Of a DNA stretch of 64,000 bases, positions 51,312 through 63,000 are shown piece after piece. Source of the DNA: Xestospongia bergquistia (lineage: Eukaryota; Porifera; Demospongiae; Haplosclerida; Petrosiidae). The stretch is from assembly GCA_963965975.1 (NCBI GenBank), contig OZ014415.1:3415001-3479000 (forward strand), written 5' to 3'. Within the stretch, counting starts at the first letter, position 1; each line of letters begins with the position of its first letter. The notes beneath the pieces are model-generated. The model did not search any database, had not been told where the DNA came from, and saw only the letters and a program-made list of their open reading frames with translations. The position numbers and the translations under genes are program-made.

Positions 51312-51759
51312 AATGGGCGTGTCCGATTATACAGCACTTAGAGCATAGATAGTATAGACTACGTAACCAATACTATCTATGCTTAGAGTATGCGTTTTTA
51401 GCTTATCCATACTTTTTTGAAGGATATAGATTCCAATGGACAACTGCATCATTCTACAGAGCGATAATTAGCGCTTGAATGTTGTCATGTAGGACCATAC
51501 TTGTAAACTATTTAGATTTAGTTCCACAATTTTTCAACCTACGAAAACACAGTCTTCTGTCCGATATTCCGAAATGTCGGCAAGCCATGTTCGAAGTGCC
51601 ACTACTCAAGCGTGGAGACTCTGAAGCTCATGAATCTTGGAATAATAAAAGTACAGTTCTTTAGCTTTTATTTAAGATGCTAGATGCTTTGATCAGTCAC
51701 TGTTAGCATTCAAACACAGTGTCCGAATATACGTGACGTCCGAAAATTGATTTATTACT
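51312..51759. repeat. right terminal inverted repeat of element 3
   Basis: Inverse match to 47235-47625; begins inward with GGGCGTGTCCGATTATACAG. Confidence 0.85.
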
Positions 51760-51809
51760 CTACTGTTAATATACTTGCTTTGTTGCTTGTTTAATACGAA
51801 TTCATAAGT

Positions 51810-51810
<1 letters not shown>

Positions 51811-51880
<70 letters not shown>
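51811..51880. repeat. (TA)n microsatellite
   Basis: About 70 bp of uninterrupted TA dinucleotides. Confidence 0.95.
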
Positions 51881-51884
<4 letters not shown>

Positions 51885-52169
51885 GACAATCAAGTGTTTA
51901 CTTACTAGGTAGAATGCATAAAAGGTTTCACTTTCCAAATTAAACTTTGGTTATACTCTTAAAAGTCATAATAATATTAGAATTTCTTCTCTTTTTGTTT
52001 GTCCCTTTTGCGATTTCTCCTGTTCTTGTGATGACTTTGTAGCAACGTGAAATCTATAAAGCTAAAGCGTTCTATCCCAAACATGTCAGTTGATGTCAGT
52101 TCTTGTAAAACCAGAGACAAAAATAATTATATAGGGAACATAAGTATTTAATAGTTTGGAGTAATCACT

Positions 52170-52365
52170 TTTACCTTTCTATATGGTGATGACCTACATG
52201 GCCAATCATACTAACAACTGCTTCTAAAGCAGCACCGCTAGCCACAGCAGCAACTCCCATCAACTATTGTAATGTACTATTATAGCTAGTAAAGAGAAGT
52301 GCTTAAGGATAAATTACCATATATTGAGACTTAAATGAGAATAGTCCTTGTACATAGGCTTTCTC
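52170..52365 (-). pseudogene. broken paralogue of the Kelch-Death-ZU5 gene's glycine-segment exon
   Basis: The minus strand from about 52365 parallels the end of exon 11 of the neighbouring gene: TCTCAATATATGGTA..TTTATCC..AAGCACTTCTCTTTACTAGC corresponds to the stretch encoding SQYGTISLKQFSLLAI, and then MGVAAVASGAALEAVVSMIG, a small-residue hydrophobic stretch, takes the place of the glycine/alanine segment. Stops interrupt it. It lies about 350 bp downstream of the intact gene in the same orientation, so it is probably the remnant of a tandem duplicate. Confidence 0.55.
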
Positions 52366-52712
52366 TTTATAGCTGTAGCATACAATAACTTTAACATCAA
52401 CTACACATAACTGTATAGATAAGAACTTCAGATAATTAACATATTGACGTCATTGTGAAGACTGCTTTGCAGATATGTGGGATCCATTTTATGATTATTA
52501 GAGTTCATGAGTGATACAATCAGTGATTCCAAAATTGTTTTCACAAATAAGATTATTTGAAATTCAAAATGAATTAAAAGTGAGTTAATAATTAATAGTG
52601 GTATAATGTGTATATTGCAAAAACTACAAGTACATACATAATTATATAGCTGGTGTAAAAAATCTGCTGAAATCACAATTAAAATTACCATAGTTGAAGT
52701 AAGTATAAACAA

Positions 52713-55700
52713 TTATAACTTATCTTTAATACTGTTAGCAATATCTTTTAGTCTCTGATTATCTTGTTTTAACAGAACATTGCAAATCTGAATTAGATAC
52801 TGCTTTGGTTCACTGTGAGCTTGTAATTGACTATATATTTCATGAACTATCTTTCTAGCTTTCTGATACTTGGGGATACTATCTATAGTGGTGGATTGTA
52901 ATATATCATGTCCTACTAGTGTCTCAGAAAATAATCTGTCAGCAATTCGTTCTAAATTAGATTCAATAGCTTCACTAATATCAGCTATATTAGCACGAAA
53001 TATTTGTGATGGATTGGGTTCTTTTTTAAGTGCTATAAAATAGAAAATACAATATAAATCAAAATAGGAAGATAAATTGTCACATAAAAAGAGATTAAAA
53101 TTTTTATCAGTCAACAGCAAACCTTTAGATGACTGTGGACAGCCTTCATCTCCTTTGTGAGGAGTTGACAAACCTGTAATAAAGATGAATGATGATTGCA
53201 GTACTTTTCAAATAACATTATGGAACATGGATTTTTATATTTTATTCTCAAAGAATGAACACTCCCATGACTGAGAAACTCACTTTGTGTATAGTCATCC
53301 AGTGATACATCAAGAACAATTTTAGGTTGACTGTTGCTTTTGTTATCAGTTACATCAATACCTTCAACAGTTAGAGGATACTGTAATTGTTCTTCAAAGT
53401 CACTTGTGTTAGGATAAGCACGTATCAGTACAGGAATATATGGAGGACTAGCACTCTTTGATTGATTGTAATCATCAACATCTCTTCTGTTGATCTATTA
53501 ATAAACAAATATCACAAGTATTTTGACTATAAAATACATTGTTTACTTACTAAAGGAGGTATACGTAGAGGTTGTACTCTCCAACCTGCAGACATAACAC
53601 CATCATCAGGGAATCCTGAAAGCTTTAACATCACTTTTGTATCTATCTCATTCTTAGCTATTTCCTCTTGTTCTTTTGATGGAAGTGTGCTAGTAGCGAA
53701 ACGAAATCGAAAATGACAATGCCTTTCTCCAAAATCAGCACTAAGTGACATGTCTTGAAGGCACTATAAATGTAGTGTTTGTAGCTAGATATGAATTTAA
53801 ATCATTTTTTTACTTTTGAATATTGAGTATCTTGTATGACAGCTAAATTCATATGCCATTTCTTAGGTCCCATAATTTTATAGAAGACATAAGCTCGATA
53901 GTAACAGTTAGGAAGATTGACACCATCACCTAATATTATCAGAATAATTAATTACTAAAACATATTTCATCATTTCTTACTAAGTCTTCCTGCTAGATGT
54001 GCTACTATAGCAGCACCACCTACAACAGCAGCTGCACCACCTACAACCACAGCTCCACCAACAGCCCCACCAATTGCAGCAGCTGCACCACCAATAACAA
54101 GTACTATAGCTAGCAAAGAGAACTGCTTGAGAGATATAGTACCATATTGAGATTCAGAGGAAAATGATCCTCCTGGTAGGTAGTCAAACTTAAAGGGTGG
54201 ACCAGATTTAGCAGCAACAAAAGACAAATATTGTGTCTGTGTCTCATCAGTTATATGAGCACAATGCATTAACTCAACAGTAACTGGTTTGTTGAGCTCA
54301 GAGGAGCTGGATACTGATATATAACACACACCACTGATAAGTGTGCTACATTCAGGGAACACAAATTTGTCTGCACCCCATAAACCTTGAGCAGCTACTT
54401 CATATATAGACTCTACTGGTATGATAACCTCTCCAGGGATGACAAGTCTTAAACCACATTGCTCCAATATTAACTCGTGTTCAGTGAGAGCATTAAAGAG
54501 ACAAAGCTTTTTTCCTACTGTCATCATCCCTTCAAATGAGTCTATACGACATTAACACCACATTAGTAAAGTATCTACATATGATAAGTATAGGTTACCT
54601 GATATGTTAGTGTAATTCCAATAGTCACATTGAATAGACTTATCACTGAAGTCAATAGGAACTTGTACCTTCTCATGTAGTTCAAATAAGCCTAATGAAA
54701 GTCATATTTATGTTCAAATCATACATACACAGTTATTGTCTTTAATGTATCTCTTTGTTATTACTAATAAGATACAATAAGCTACATATCCATCTATCCA
54801 TTAATTCATCTACTGACATTTCATCAACTCATTTAATCTATCTACCCACTCATGTAGTACACATATATTAATTGTAAATCTTACCAGGAATGACATTTTC
54901 CATGTCAAGATGAACTAGAGCCTCTTCAAGTTGTGTCAATGTACCTCCTTTTAGAGACCATACATCTAACAAGTACTTCATCTGTTCTGTAGAATCTTCT
55001 TTACTTCTGATATCAGTCAGTACAGATTGATCTATATTAAGTTGTAGACCAAGTTGTTCCCAATACTCTTGTACTGGTTGTAGAACAACAGCCAGTTTGG
55101 GAAGATAACTGACAACATCTGATGTAAAATAAAATAATGAACTGTTAATTACAATAATATTATTAACTAGTACCTGTAGTCTTGTGAAAACTCCTGAGTG
55201 AGAGTAGTTGATGACTGGCTATCTTGAGTTGCTGTAATGCATCTTTCTTCTCTTTCAAAACAGTTAATAGTCTACAATTCAGTTGAGCTATATAGCTATC
55301 TTTCTCTTGTACCAGATTATGTAGTTGTAGTAGGTCATGATGATCACTGGTAGTTGAGACTATAGTATAATGAAATGATTTAATTAACACAATAAAAACT
55401 TCATTCTTTAATCTGTCAATCCATTGTTTCATTCATCCATACACTATCCATACATCTATCTATTTATTCTATGTACATACATGTGCACATGTATACTTAC
55501 TCTGTTGATTAGATTGTTCTAGTTGTTTTTGTAGGGTTGTTATGATCTCCTCATTTTTGTGAAGTTTGGAAGTGAGTTCAGCTATATAGTTTTTCTCTTG
55601 TACTACAGTTAAATAAGTAAGAACACTTAATGAAATGTAGTTAGTTTGTTCATTACATGAACAGGTATATGACATGACTATACTTTCATTTGTTCATTTA

Positions 55701-58700
55701 ATTAAATCATACATCTTTTCATTCATTCACATATCCATCATTTCATTCTATGTATCTTTCAGTCAAACTGACCATACATCATTTCATTCAATTGGTCATC
55801 CTTTGATTAGGCCATTTGTCATATTCATCTATTCATCTTACCTTGTTGAAATTCCATATCTAACAGTCTCTCTTGAAGACTTTTTATGTTTTCCTGTGCA
55901 ACTAGCAGTTGATAGTTAGATTGAAGTTCTTTCTCATGTGAACTTTCTTTCCTCACATCTTTTTCTGATTTCTTCCGAGGTCTTCTCTCATCATATACTG
56001 CCTTGATAACACTTAGTGCATTACAGTCTACTACAAACCCTACTGACCACTGACCACCATTAAGGACTTTATGAGAAAACAAAACAATACTAATGTCAGT
56101 ATACAATATAGTACTACTAGTATAATATATATGATAGTAATAAGACTATACTATGTAGTACATAACAAGGTCATCTGTTAAATAACAACATATGTATTAT
56201 ACTCTACATGTAACATTACCTATACTTACATGTAGTTAATGTAATATCTAATTGTGCATGTGTATTGACTTACTTACTTAGTTCTATTAACATTGTTACA
56301 TTGGGTTCTATAACATTTACTTCATTGAGCTTTATATGACCTCCTATAACTATTAACCATATACAATGTGGTCCCAGGATAAGTGTTGATAGAGAGTGGA
56401 GACATCTCTTAGTAACAGAGTCAGGTAGCTTGATCTGTAGTATATAGACATAAATATCATTATATCATTTATATATTTATATAGACAAGTTACAGTACAC
56501 TTATACTTGATACTTCTACTTGACAAAGTTTTTAAAGTAACAATAGATGTACTCTAATTATCCAGAGAGAAAGTGCAATAATTGTATGGTCTCTAATATA
56601 AGATACAGTAAGTCCATACAAGAAAGATAGCAACATATTCTAGTGTATCCACAGTAATAGATTCAAGTTTTTAATAAATCCTAAAAGGTTATTTAACATA
56701 GAGATGGTGGTAAAAACATCTTTAAAATGCCCAAAGTAGGAATGGCAGTATTGACATTCCTATATTGCAGTCACAATATGAAGGGCATAATATTCCGTTG
56801 CTATAGCTGCAACAAATTTTGCAGAAAAACATCCAACATAACAAAAATAGAGCATTAATTTTCTGTTCAAGTAATTTTATTTAGCTACAGTGTAGAGAAG
56901 TCATAGTGAACAACAGAGCATTGCTATCATTCACAATATTCATCAATATTGTATACATCAGAAAATTCCTAGTGCATTAATGAACAAAGTAGAAAGAGCT
57001 AAGTGAACTGGAAATTAAAATTAAAAATACACCTTTTCTTGATTGTCAGAACACAATACTATCAATTTTCCTTAAGTAATAGGAACAAAGGTGATGAAGC
57101 TACCCAAGCTGAGCACTTGCCCTTTTTCCCCATAAGTACAATTATAAGTCATTAACATGGCCTCTCTCAAAGAAGCAATTTCCAAGTTCTACACAAACCA
57201 CTAATTACATTGGGAAAAGCACTCAAAATAAAACTTCTAAAAGTGAATATCACATGTGAAAATATACGTTTTTACATAGAAGTAATCTTTAAAAGATACC
57301 TATCTTCATTATTATTGTGGAGTAAATGAAATAATAATAAGAAAGAACATCATAACATTGCTGCATAGGTAGAGCTAGAACCTATAGCTAGCTGATTGAT
57401 GAATTATTGTACTTCAAAATATATGGACAATAAATTAGTAATTATCATTGTCCAAAACATAGAGGTAATTAGTAAATTATCAATAACATACCATTATCCA
57501 TGCCTTGTTATTAATATCAAATATCCAACAGTCCTTTATTGTTTTGTTATGCTTATCCAGTCCACCTGTCATCACTAATATAGGTGATATTGATCCAGTA
57601 ATAACACTGGCAGCATGACCTCCTCTTTCCTCTGGCCACTGTACTACTGGGTCAGGTTTAGCTACAGTCTGCCAGTGCTAGATAACAAATGAACTCAACT
57701 AACAATCTTTATGTAACATGTTATCAGTTAATATGTGAAAAATAATAACATACCACTGTATGATTCAGGATATCCAAAATATAAAGATTATTGGATGATC
57801 TGCCTACAACACAACCACCAAAGATGACTGCTGTTGTATTGTTTATTGCTTCCATAACAAAGTTACTATTAGGTGGCATACATTGTCCAGTGATCTCAGG
57901 TATAATCCATTGACCTAAAAGGAGAACAAACAGAACACTCATCATTATACTTGTATCATAGTAGTAGTTAGATAATTGGTCATAATACAATGATCAGTAA
58001 ATGATACAACTATAATATTAATATCAACATCAGCTGATCATTAATAAAGTATCATTATCAATATTCCATTGGAATTATTACATAAGAGGTATAAGTCATA
58101 GGAGACAAAGAGAACTCTTGTTTAAGTCAATAATAATGAATAATTAATTAGTTTCTATCATCTCAGAATAATGCACACTCAATTTTTAATGTCCTTACCT
58201 GTTAATATATCAAACATATTATGTTCATTGGTAGATACTTTACCACTGGATAACTGAAAATACTGAGCTTGTGGTACGTGCATAGAGGGTGGGGGCCCAA
58301 CACCTCCTATAATTAGCAGACATTGCCATTCTCCATGATCAGTTGACATCATACCACCATAGGCTCTTTTCATTACTGCTATGTTGTCATCTGTAGGTTG
58401 TAGTTGAGTCCAGGAATAAGTAGAAGTATCAAGTTGAAAGATGGCATTGTGATAGCATAAATCATGGAAACACCAACCTCCAAAATAATAAATTTTGTCT
58501 TTGACAGTTGCACATACATAACCAGCTATTCCAAGAGGTGGGTCACCACTGGTAGGTTTACTGTCCCACTTGCCGGACGTAATATTGAAGATTTCTACTT
58601 GCGATGTAAGTTTTCTTTTCTCTCTATTGTTGTGTACTTGAGGAAAGTCAGGATGTGGACCCCCACCCCAAAGGTAGAGTTTATCTCCAATCACTTGAGT

Positions 58701-59014
58701 ACTATGTTCAATTCTTTCACAAAGTTTATATTGTCCTGTAAAGAATGATATATATCTTGAGATAAGGTAACAGTGTAAGGCAAGATATTTACAATATATG
58801 GTTACGTCTACTACAAGAAATGTACAAAGATTATACTAATTATATACTTGACATATACTTCCCTAACCTACTCCTCATCTACTATATAGCTATAACGATA
58901 TATGTAGTCAATGCTTTATACTAGTCTCACTAGTTGGACCCTCACTGTAGTGACTTGTACTACTACTAATTAATATAGTACATGACATCTAATAACATTA
59001 CCTGAAGTAGTCAT
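52713..59014 (-). CDS. Kelch - coiled coil - Death - ZU5 - glycine-rich segment - CARD-like protein (16 exons, 1121 codons)
   Basis: Exons by splice site and phase: 59002-59014, 58199-58735, 57754-57914, 57492-57677, 56278-56434, 55842-56066, 55501-55602, 55174-55359, 54885-55118, 54599-54691, 53981-54541, 53814-53929, 53551-53763, 53284-53494, 53123-53173, 52713-53032. They join in frame with no stop. Residues about 20-350 carry six Kelch blades (GDKLYLWGGG, DKIYYFGGW, LLIIGGVG, AVIFGGCV, ILVMTGGLD, IVIGGH). About 375-515 is coiled coil, with VQEK..YIA.L repeated in exons 7 and 8. About 523-600 (exon 9) is a Death domain (YWEQLGLQLNI..LLDVW). About 655-730 is ZU5 (CGLRLVIPGEVI..KPVTVELMHCA). 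About 774-816 is a hydrophobic segment with five GG pairs. The tail, about 1016-1121, has a CARD-like helical pattern. The region between ZU5 and CARD sits where UPA occurs in UNC5/PIDD-type proteins; I cannot confirm it. Likely a death-fold signalling protein. Confidence 0.8.
56435..57491 (-). other. largest intron of the Kelch-Death-ZU5 gene
   Basis: 1057 bp, against mostly under 150 bp for the other introns. Contains the dispersed repeat at 57150-57370; no exon recognised. Confidence 0.7.
57150..57370. repeat. dispersed repeat, copy 2
   Basis: Diverged match to 29540-29790, inside the long intron of the Kelch gene. Confidence 0.45.
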
Positions 59015-59329
59015 TTAGCTTTGAAAAGATAAGTAGAATCTCTTACCCAGTGAAAAAAGAGTTAACATTCATAAATAGGCGTGGTTTACCAATAATTAGA
59101 TATTATTTGTTTATAGTGACAGCTCTGTATTTCTTCGAATAAAAACTTGAAGAAAATATACATGTACTTTTATCTGATGAAGTGAATGAGACACGAAGTG
59201 TACATTATACCATCTACTCAGACCAGTGACAATAGAGCTGTTACAACAATTATTGTCCAACATAAAATTTGTCCCACTGGAAAAAATATTGTAGAATTAA
59301 TTTCCAAAACTAAAATATTGTTCCAAGAT

Positions 59330-59545
59330 TTTGTCCTACCACAACATTTATTCTAGGACAAAAACGCATATGCTGCCATATTTTATCCTAGGATAACAAA
59401 ATGGTTTTCAATATTTTATTATAGATTAATAAATTGCTTACACATTATTTTATCCTAACATAGATTGGTTTGCAACATTTTATTCTTGGTTAAAAGATTG
59501 CTTGATATACTTTATTCAAGGATGAAAAATTGAAAAAAAATCTTT
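59330..59545. repeat. degenerate tandem repeat, about 33 bp, about 6 units
   Basis: Repeating phrase of the kind ATATTTTATCCTAGGATAA..A..TTG (59325, 59377, 59411, 59448, 59484, 59510). It lies between the Kelch gene's start and the gypsy element. Confidence 0.55.
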
Positions 59546-59618
59546 TTCAGAACTTTGACATCAATTTCAAACTTTTGTGGAATTAAATGTTTTGAATCAT
59601 ATTTTCTGTTTGTTCATG

Positions 59619-59623
59619 ATGTA
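59619..59623. repeat. target-site duplication ATGTA (left)
   Basis: Same five bases as 63966-63970, directly outside the LTR. Confidence 0.85.
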
Positions 59624-59754
59624 TATAATGTTGTTTGATATACCAACAATCAGATTCTTTAAGATAACTCAATTCACAAAGTTAGACATTAACAACATGA
59701 GGTCACACTTAATCACGTGACCAAATAATAATAACAATAATAATAAACATTACA
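59624..59754 (-). repeat. 3' LTR of the gypsy element
   Basis: 131 bp, on the plus strand TATAATGTTGTTTGATATAC..AATAAACATTACA; one mismatch to the 5' LTR (T at the position read as C in CGAGGTCACAC). Confidence 0.95.
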
Positions 59755-59756
59755 AC

Positions 59757-59772
59757 ATCTCCCTTTCTCTCA
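59757..59772 (-). other. polypurine tract
   Basis: Minus strand GAGAGAAAGGGAGAT directly upstream of the 3' LTR, the usual plus-strand primer position. Confidence 0.75.
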
Positions 59773-59844
59773 AAATAAAATAATAACTCAAATAACATAA
59801 TGAAATATGTCACAAATACCAATGTAAATAACTCACACAAATTG

Positions 59845-60072
59845 TTATCTATAATCGTAAATGTTCTGTCCATATCGTTGAACACGTTTCCTGTTCCTCA
59901 CAGGATACCTTGATTCATTTCCGTCTCTATCTTGTTCATTTCTGTCTTGCTCATCACTTTCTTGTTTATCTCTGTCATCTTCTATATCATAATCACTATC
60001 TTCATCATCTGTTACATTTCCACTGACTTTAACTTTCTTTAACATTGATGTTTCTCGTAAGATACTTTCCAT
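59845..60072 (-). CDS. C-terminal tail of the gypsy polyprotein in a shifted frame
   Basis: 75 codons overlapping the end of the polyprotein frame by 44 bp. It runs through an acidic stretch (DDEDSDYDIEDDRDKQESDE) to a basic end (RYPVRNRKRVQRYG), the kind of tail that usually closes polyproteins of this family after integrase. The overlap suggests a frameshift mutation near the end of the polyprotein rather than a separate gene. Confidence 0.6.
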   Translation of the reverse strand: MESILRETSMLKKVKVSGNVTDDEDSDYDIEDDRDKQESDEQDRNEQDRDGNESRYPVRNRKRVQRYGQNIYDYR

Positions 60073-63000
60073 TTCGAGTTACTGTTATCATCGATCCTTT
60101 CACTCTCACTACTTTGAATGGAACTGGATCAAACATTGTTGAAAATTTATTGATTTTCCTCTGCTTCATTAGTACCACATCGTCTACTTTCAACTCCAAC
60201 ACTTTGGCTCTTCTTCTTCTATCTGCATCTTCTTTCATTTGTACTTTCTTTTCTTTATCTCTCTTTCTAACTGGATGATCTTGTTGCTTTACCAATTCTG
60301 GAAGTTTTGTGTTTATGACTCTATTAAACAACAATTTAGATGGAGGTTCGTTTGTCGTCAAGTGAGGTGTAGCTCTATAATTTAGTAAAAATACATTGAC
60401 TTCTTTCTTCCAGTCCTTGTTCATTACATGAGCACTTTTTATCGCTTTTGACAATGGCTTCATGAAATTTTCTGCTTCGGAATTTGCTTGCGGCCACAAT
60501 GGTGTCACTCTTCTGTGATTGATTCCATATTCTTGCATGAACACTTTAAAATCTTGATTGTTAAAAGGAGGTCCATTGTCGCTTTTCAAAATTCTTGGAA
60601 TACCATGAGTACAAAATATTTTTTCTAACTTCACGATTGTACTTTTAGCAGAGGTCGTCTGGACAATTTCAACTACAGGAAATTGTGAATATGCATCTAT
60701 GGCAACTAATAGGTATTCACCAGTGGGGAAAGGTCCGCAAAAATCTACATGTACAGTATGCCATGGCTCTGGTGGCAACTCTGACATCTGTAATGGACTT
60801 GGACATAAACTTGATGTGTTTGCTTGACATGGTGTACAATAGTCTATCACTTGTTTTACTTCTTTGTCAATTCCTGGGAACCATACTTTTTCTCTGATCA
60901 ATTGCTTTGTCTTAACTAGTCCCTGATGTCCTTCATGAGCCAACTCCATTGCACGTTTTCTTAGTGCACTTGGTATCACAATTCGAGTTCCTCTGAGAAT
61001 GATATTCGAATCACTGTGTATCGTCAATTCATCACGAACTTTGTGAAATAGCTTGAGTTCCTTTAAATTGACTTCACCAGAAAAATCCCATTTTCCTGAT
61101 CTAACACTTTGTACCAACCTTTGTAATGTTTTATCCTCTTTTGTTGCTTTCTGTATGTCTGCTAGTGACATTGCCTTTGGAACTGCATTAATACTGATGA
61201 ATTTGACATATTCTTCCGCAACTTTAACTTCGTCTTCAGTAACATTCTGGCTCGGATGTCGCGATAAGTAATCAGATGGATTTTTCTCTCCCTTTATGTG
61301 TCTAACTGAAAAATCATATTCTTGTAATAACATGTTCCACCTCTCAATTCTTGCCGATGCTTTCGACTTTTTATTCTCAAAAATGAATTGAAGTGGCTTG
61401 CAATCTGTGACTAACGTGAAATGACCACCAAACAAGTATATGTGTAATCGCTTGATTGCCCAAACTATAGCAAGAGCTTCCTTTTCTGTCTGTGAATACT
61501 TCTGTTCTGTGGCTGATAACGATCTGCTCACATAAGCAACTATCCTTCGGTCATCTGTACCTGGTGTCTTTTGTGACAATATGGCTGACAATCCCCATGG
61601 TGAGGCATCTGTAGTGAGCTCCGTTTGCTTCGTTCCATCAAAATAAGCCATCACTGTGTCACTAGTCAACATTTGCTTAACTTGCTTGAATGATTCTCTT
61701 TCTTTTTCTGTCCATTTAAAGTTGACATTTTTCTTTGTTAAGTCCCGTAGTGGCTTTGTAATGTCACTGAAATTTGGAATAAACTTGGCACAGTAGGTTG
61801 CCATGCCGATAAAACTTCGTACTTCTGTGGTTGATAATGGCGGTTTTGCTTCTTGTATTGTCTTGACCTTTCGAGGATCTGGAGAAATGCCCTTTCTTGA
61901 GAAGACAAATCCGAAAAATTCAAGTGACTTCTTGTTAAATTCGCATTTTTCTTTGTTTACTGTTAATCCTACACTCAAGAGTCTTCTGAATACTGCTTCC
62001 AGTGCTTCATCGTGTTTCTCTTGAGTTTCGCCAAACACAATGATATCATCACTAATATTGATTACACCTTGAATGTCTCTGACTTGTTCATTAATAGCAT
62101 TCTGGAAAATCTCACTGGCTGAATTAGTTCCAAAATTCAGTCGTTTATACCTTCGTAATCCTTTGTGTGTTGCAAAAGTCGTGATATATCTACTTTGTGA
62201 AGCTAAAGACAACTGGTGATATCCCGATCTCAAATCTAACTTGGAAAATACCGTTGCACCATTAAGAGAGTGTATCAAATCATCTACTGTGGGACTGGGG
62301 TGCCGTTCTCTAAGTATAGCTCTATTTGCCATCCGCATATCAATGCATAAACGAACTTCACCATTCCTTTTGGGAATAATTACTAATGGAGAAATCCATG
62401 GAGTAGGACTGTTTACCTTTTCGATGATGTCTTGTTTCTCTAATCTTTCCAGCTCAATCTCAACCTGCTTCCTCATGTGAAATGGAATTCGTCGTGCCGG
62501 TTGTGCTACTGGAGTTACCGACTCATCTATGTACAACATTACTTCGTAGTCCTTTAATTTACCAACTCCTTCAAATACTTCAGCATACTGTTCTGTCAAC
62601 TGTTTGATGTTCATAGCACAAACATTAACCTTAATTAGTCCAAGTTCTCGGGCTGTAATATAACTCATGAGAGAGCCATTTGTACCTTGAAGTACGTGGA
62701 TTGTTGCGTTGATACTGCTATCTTTTGTTTGTACTTGTGCGTCAAATTGACCTAATACTTTTAAACATGACTGGGATCCATATGCACAAATTCGAGTGGA
62801 TGAGTTTCGAAGGGTCACCTGTTTCCTCTTGTTGATTGTCATCAATGCTGATTCATCAATAATGTTGATTGATGCTCCCGTGTCAATTGTGACTTTAATT
62901 GGTACTCCATTTATTTTGACCATCATCTCTGGGACTTTGCCAGTATTATCACCAAGAGTATAAACGTATTCTTCCTCACTGCCACTTGGCGTTGACTTTT

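Larger units (their letters stand above)
47235..51759 (+). mobile_element. complete Tigger-type DNA transposon with long TIRs, element 3
   Basis: The ends are long inverted repeats: 47235 to about 47625 and about 51312 to 51759. The outermost text AGTAATAAATCAATTTTCGG is shared, in inverse orientation, by both ends, and the repeats agree over most of their length (for example TTATTCCAAGATTCATGAGC). The interior holds a plus-strand transposase gene, a mini-exon array and a PHD-like finger. The motif TGTCCG recurs at both ends. Target duplication could be the TA expected for this superfamily, but the exact border is ambiguous by a few bases. Confidence 0.85.

Noticed and set aside
55674-55919. 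81-codon plus-strand hydrophobic frame
   Set aside because: Spans an intron and part of a coiled-coil exon of the minus-strand gene; composition is low-complexity.
58464-58748. 94-codon plus-strand frame
   Set aside because: Antisense to the Kelch exon at 58199-58735, which has motif and splice support.
60045-62480. Plus-strand frames of 70-79 codons
   Set aside because: They are antisense to the gypsy polyprotein and resemble no family.
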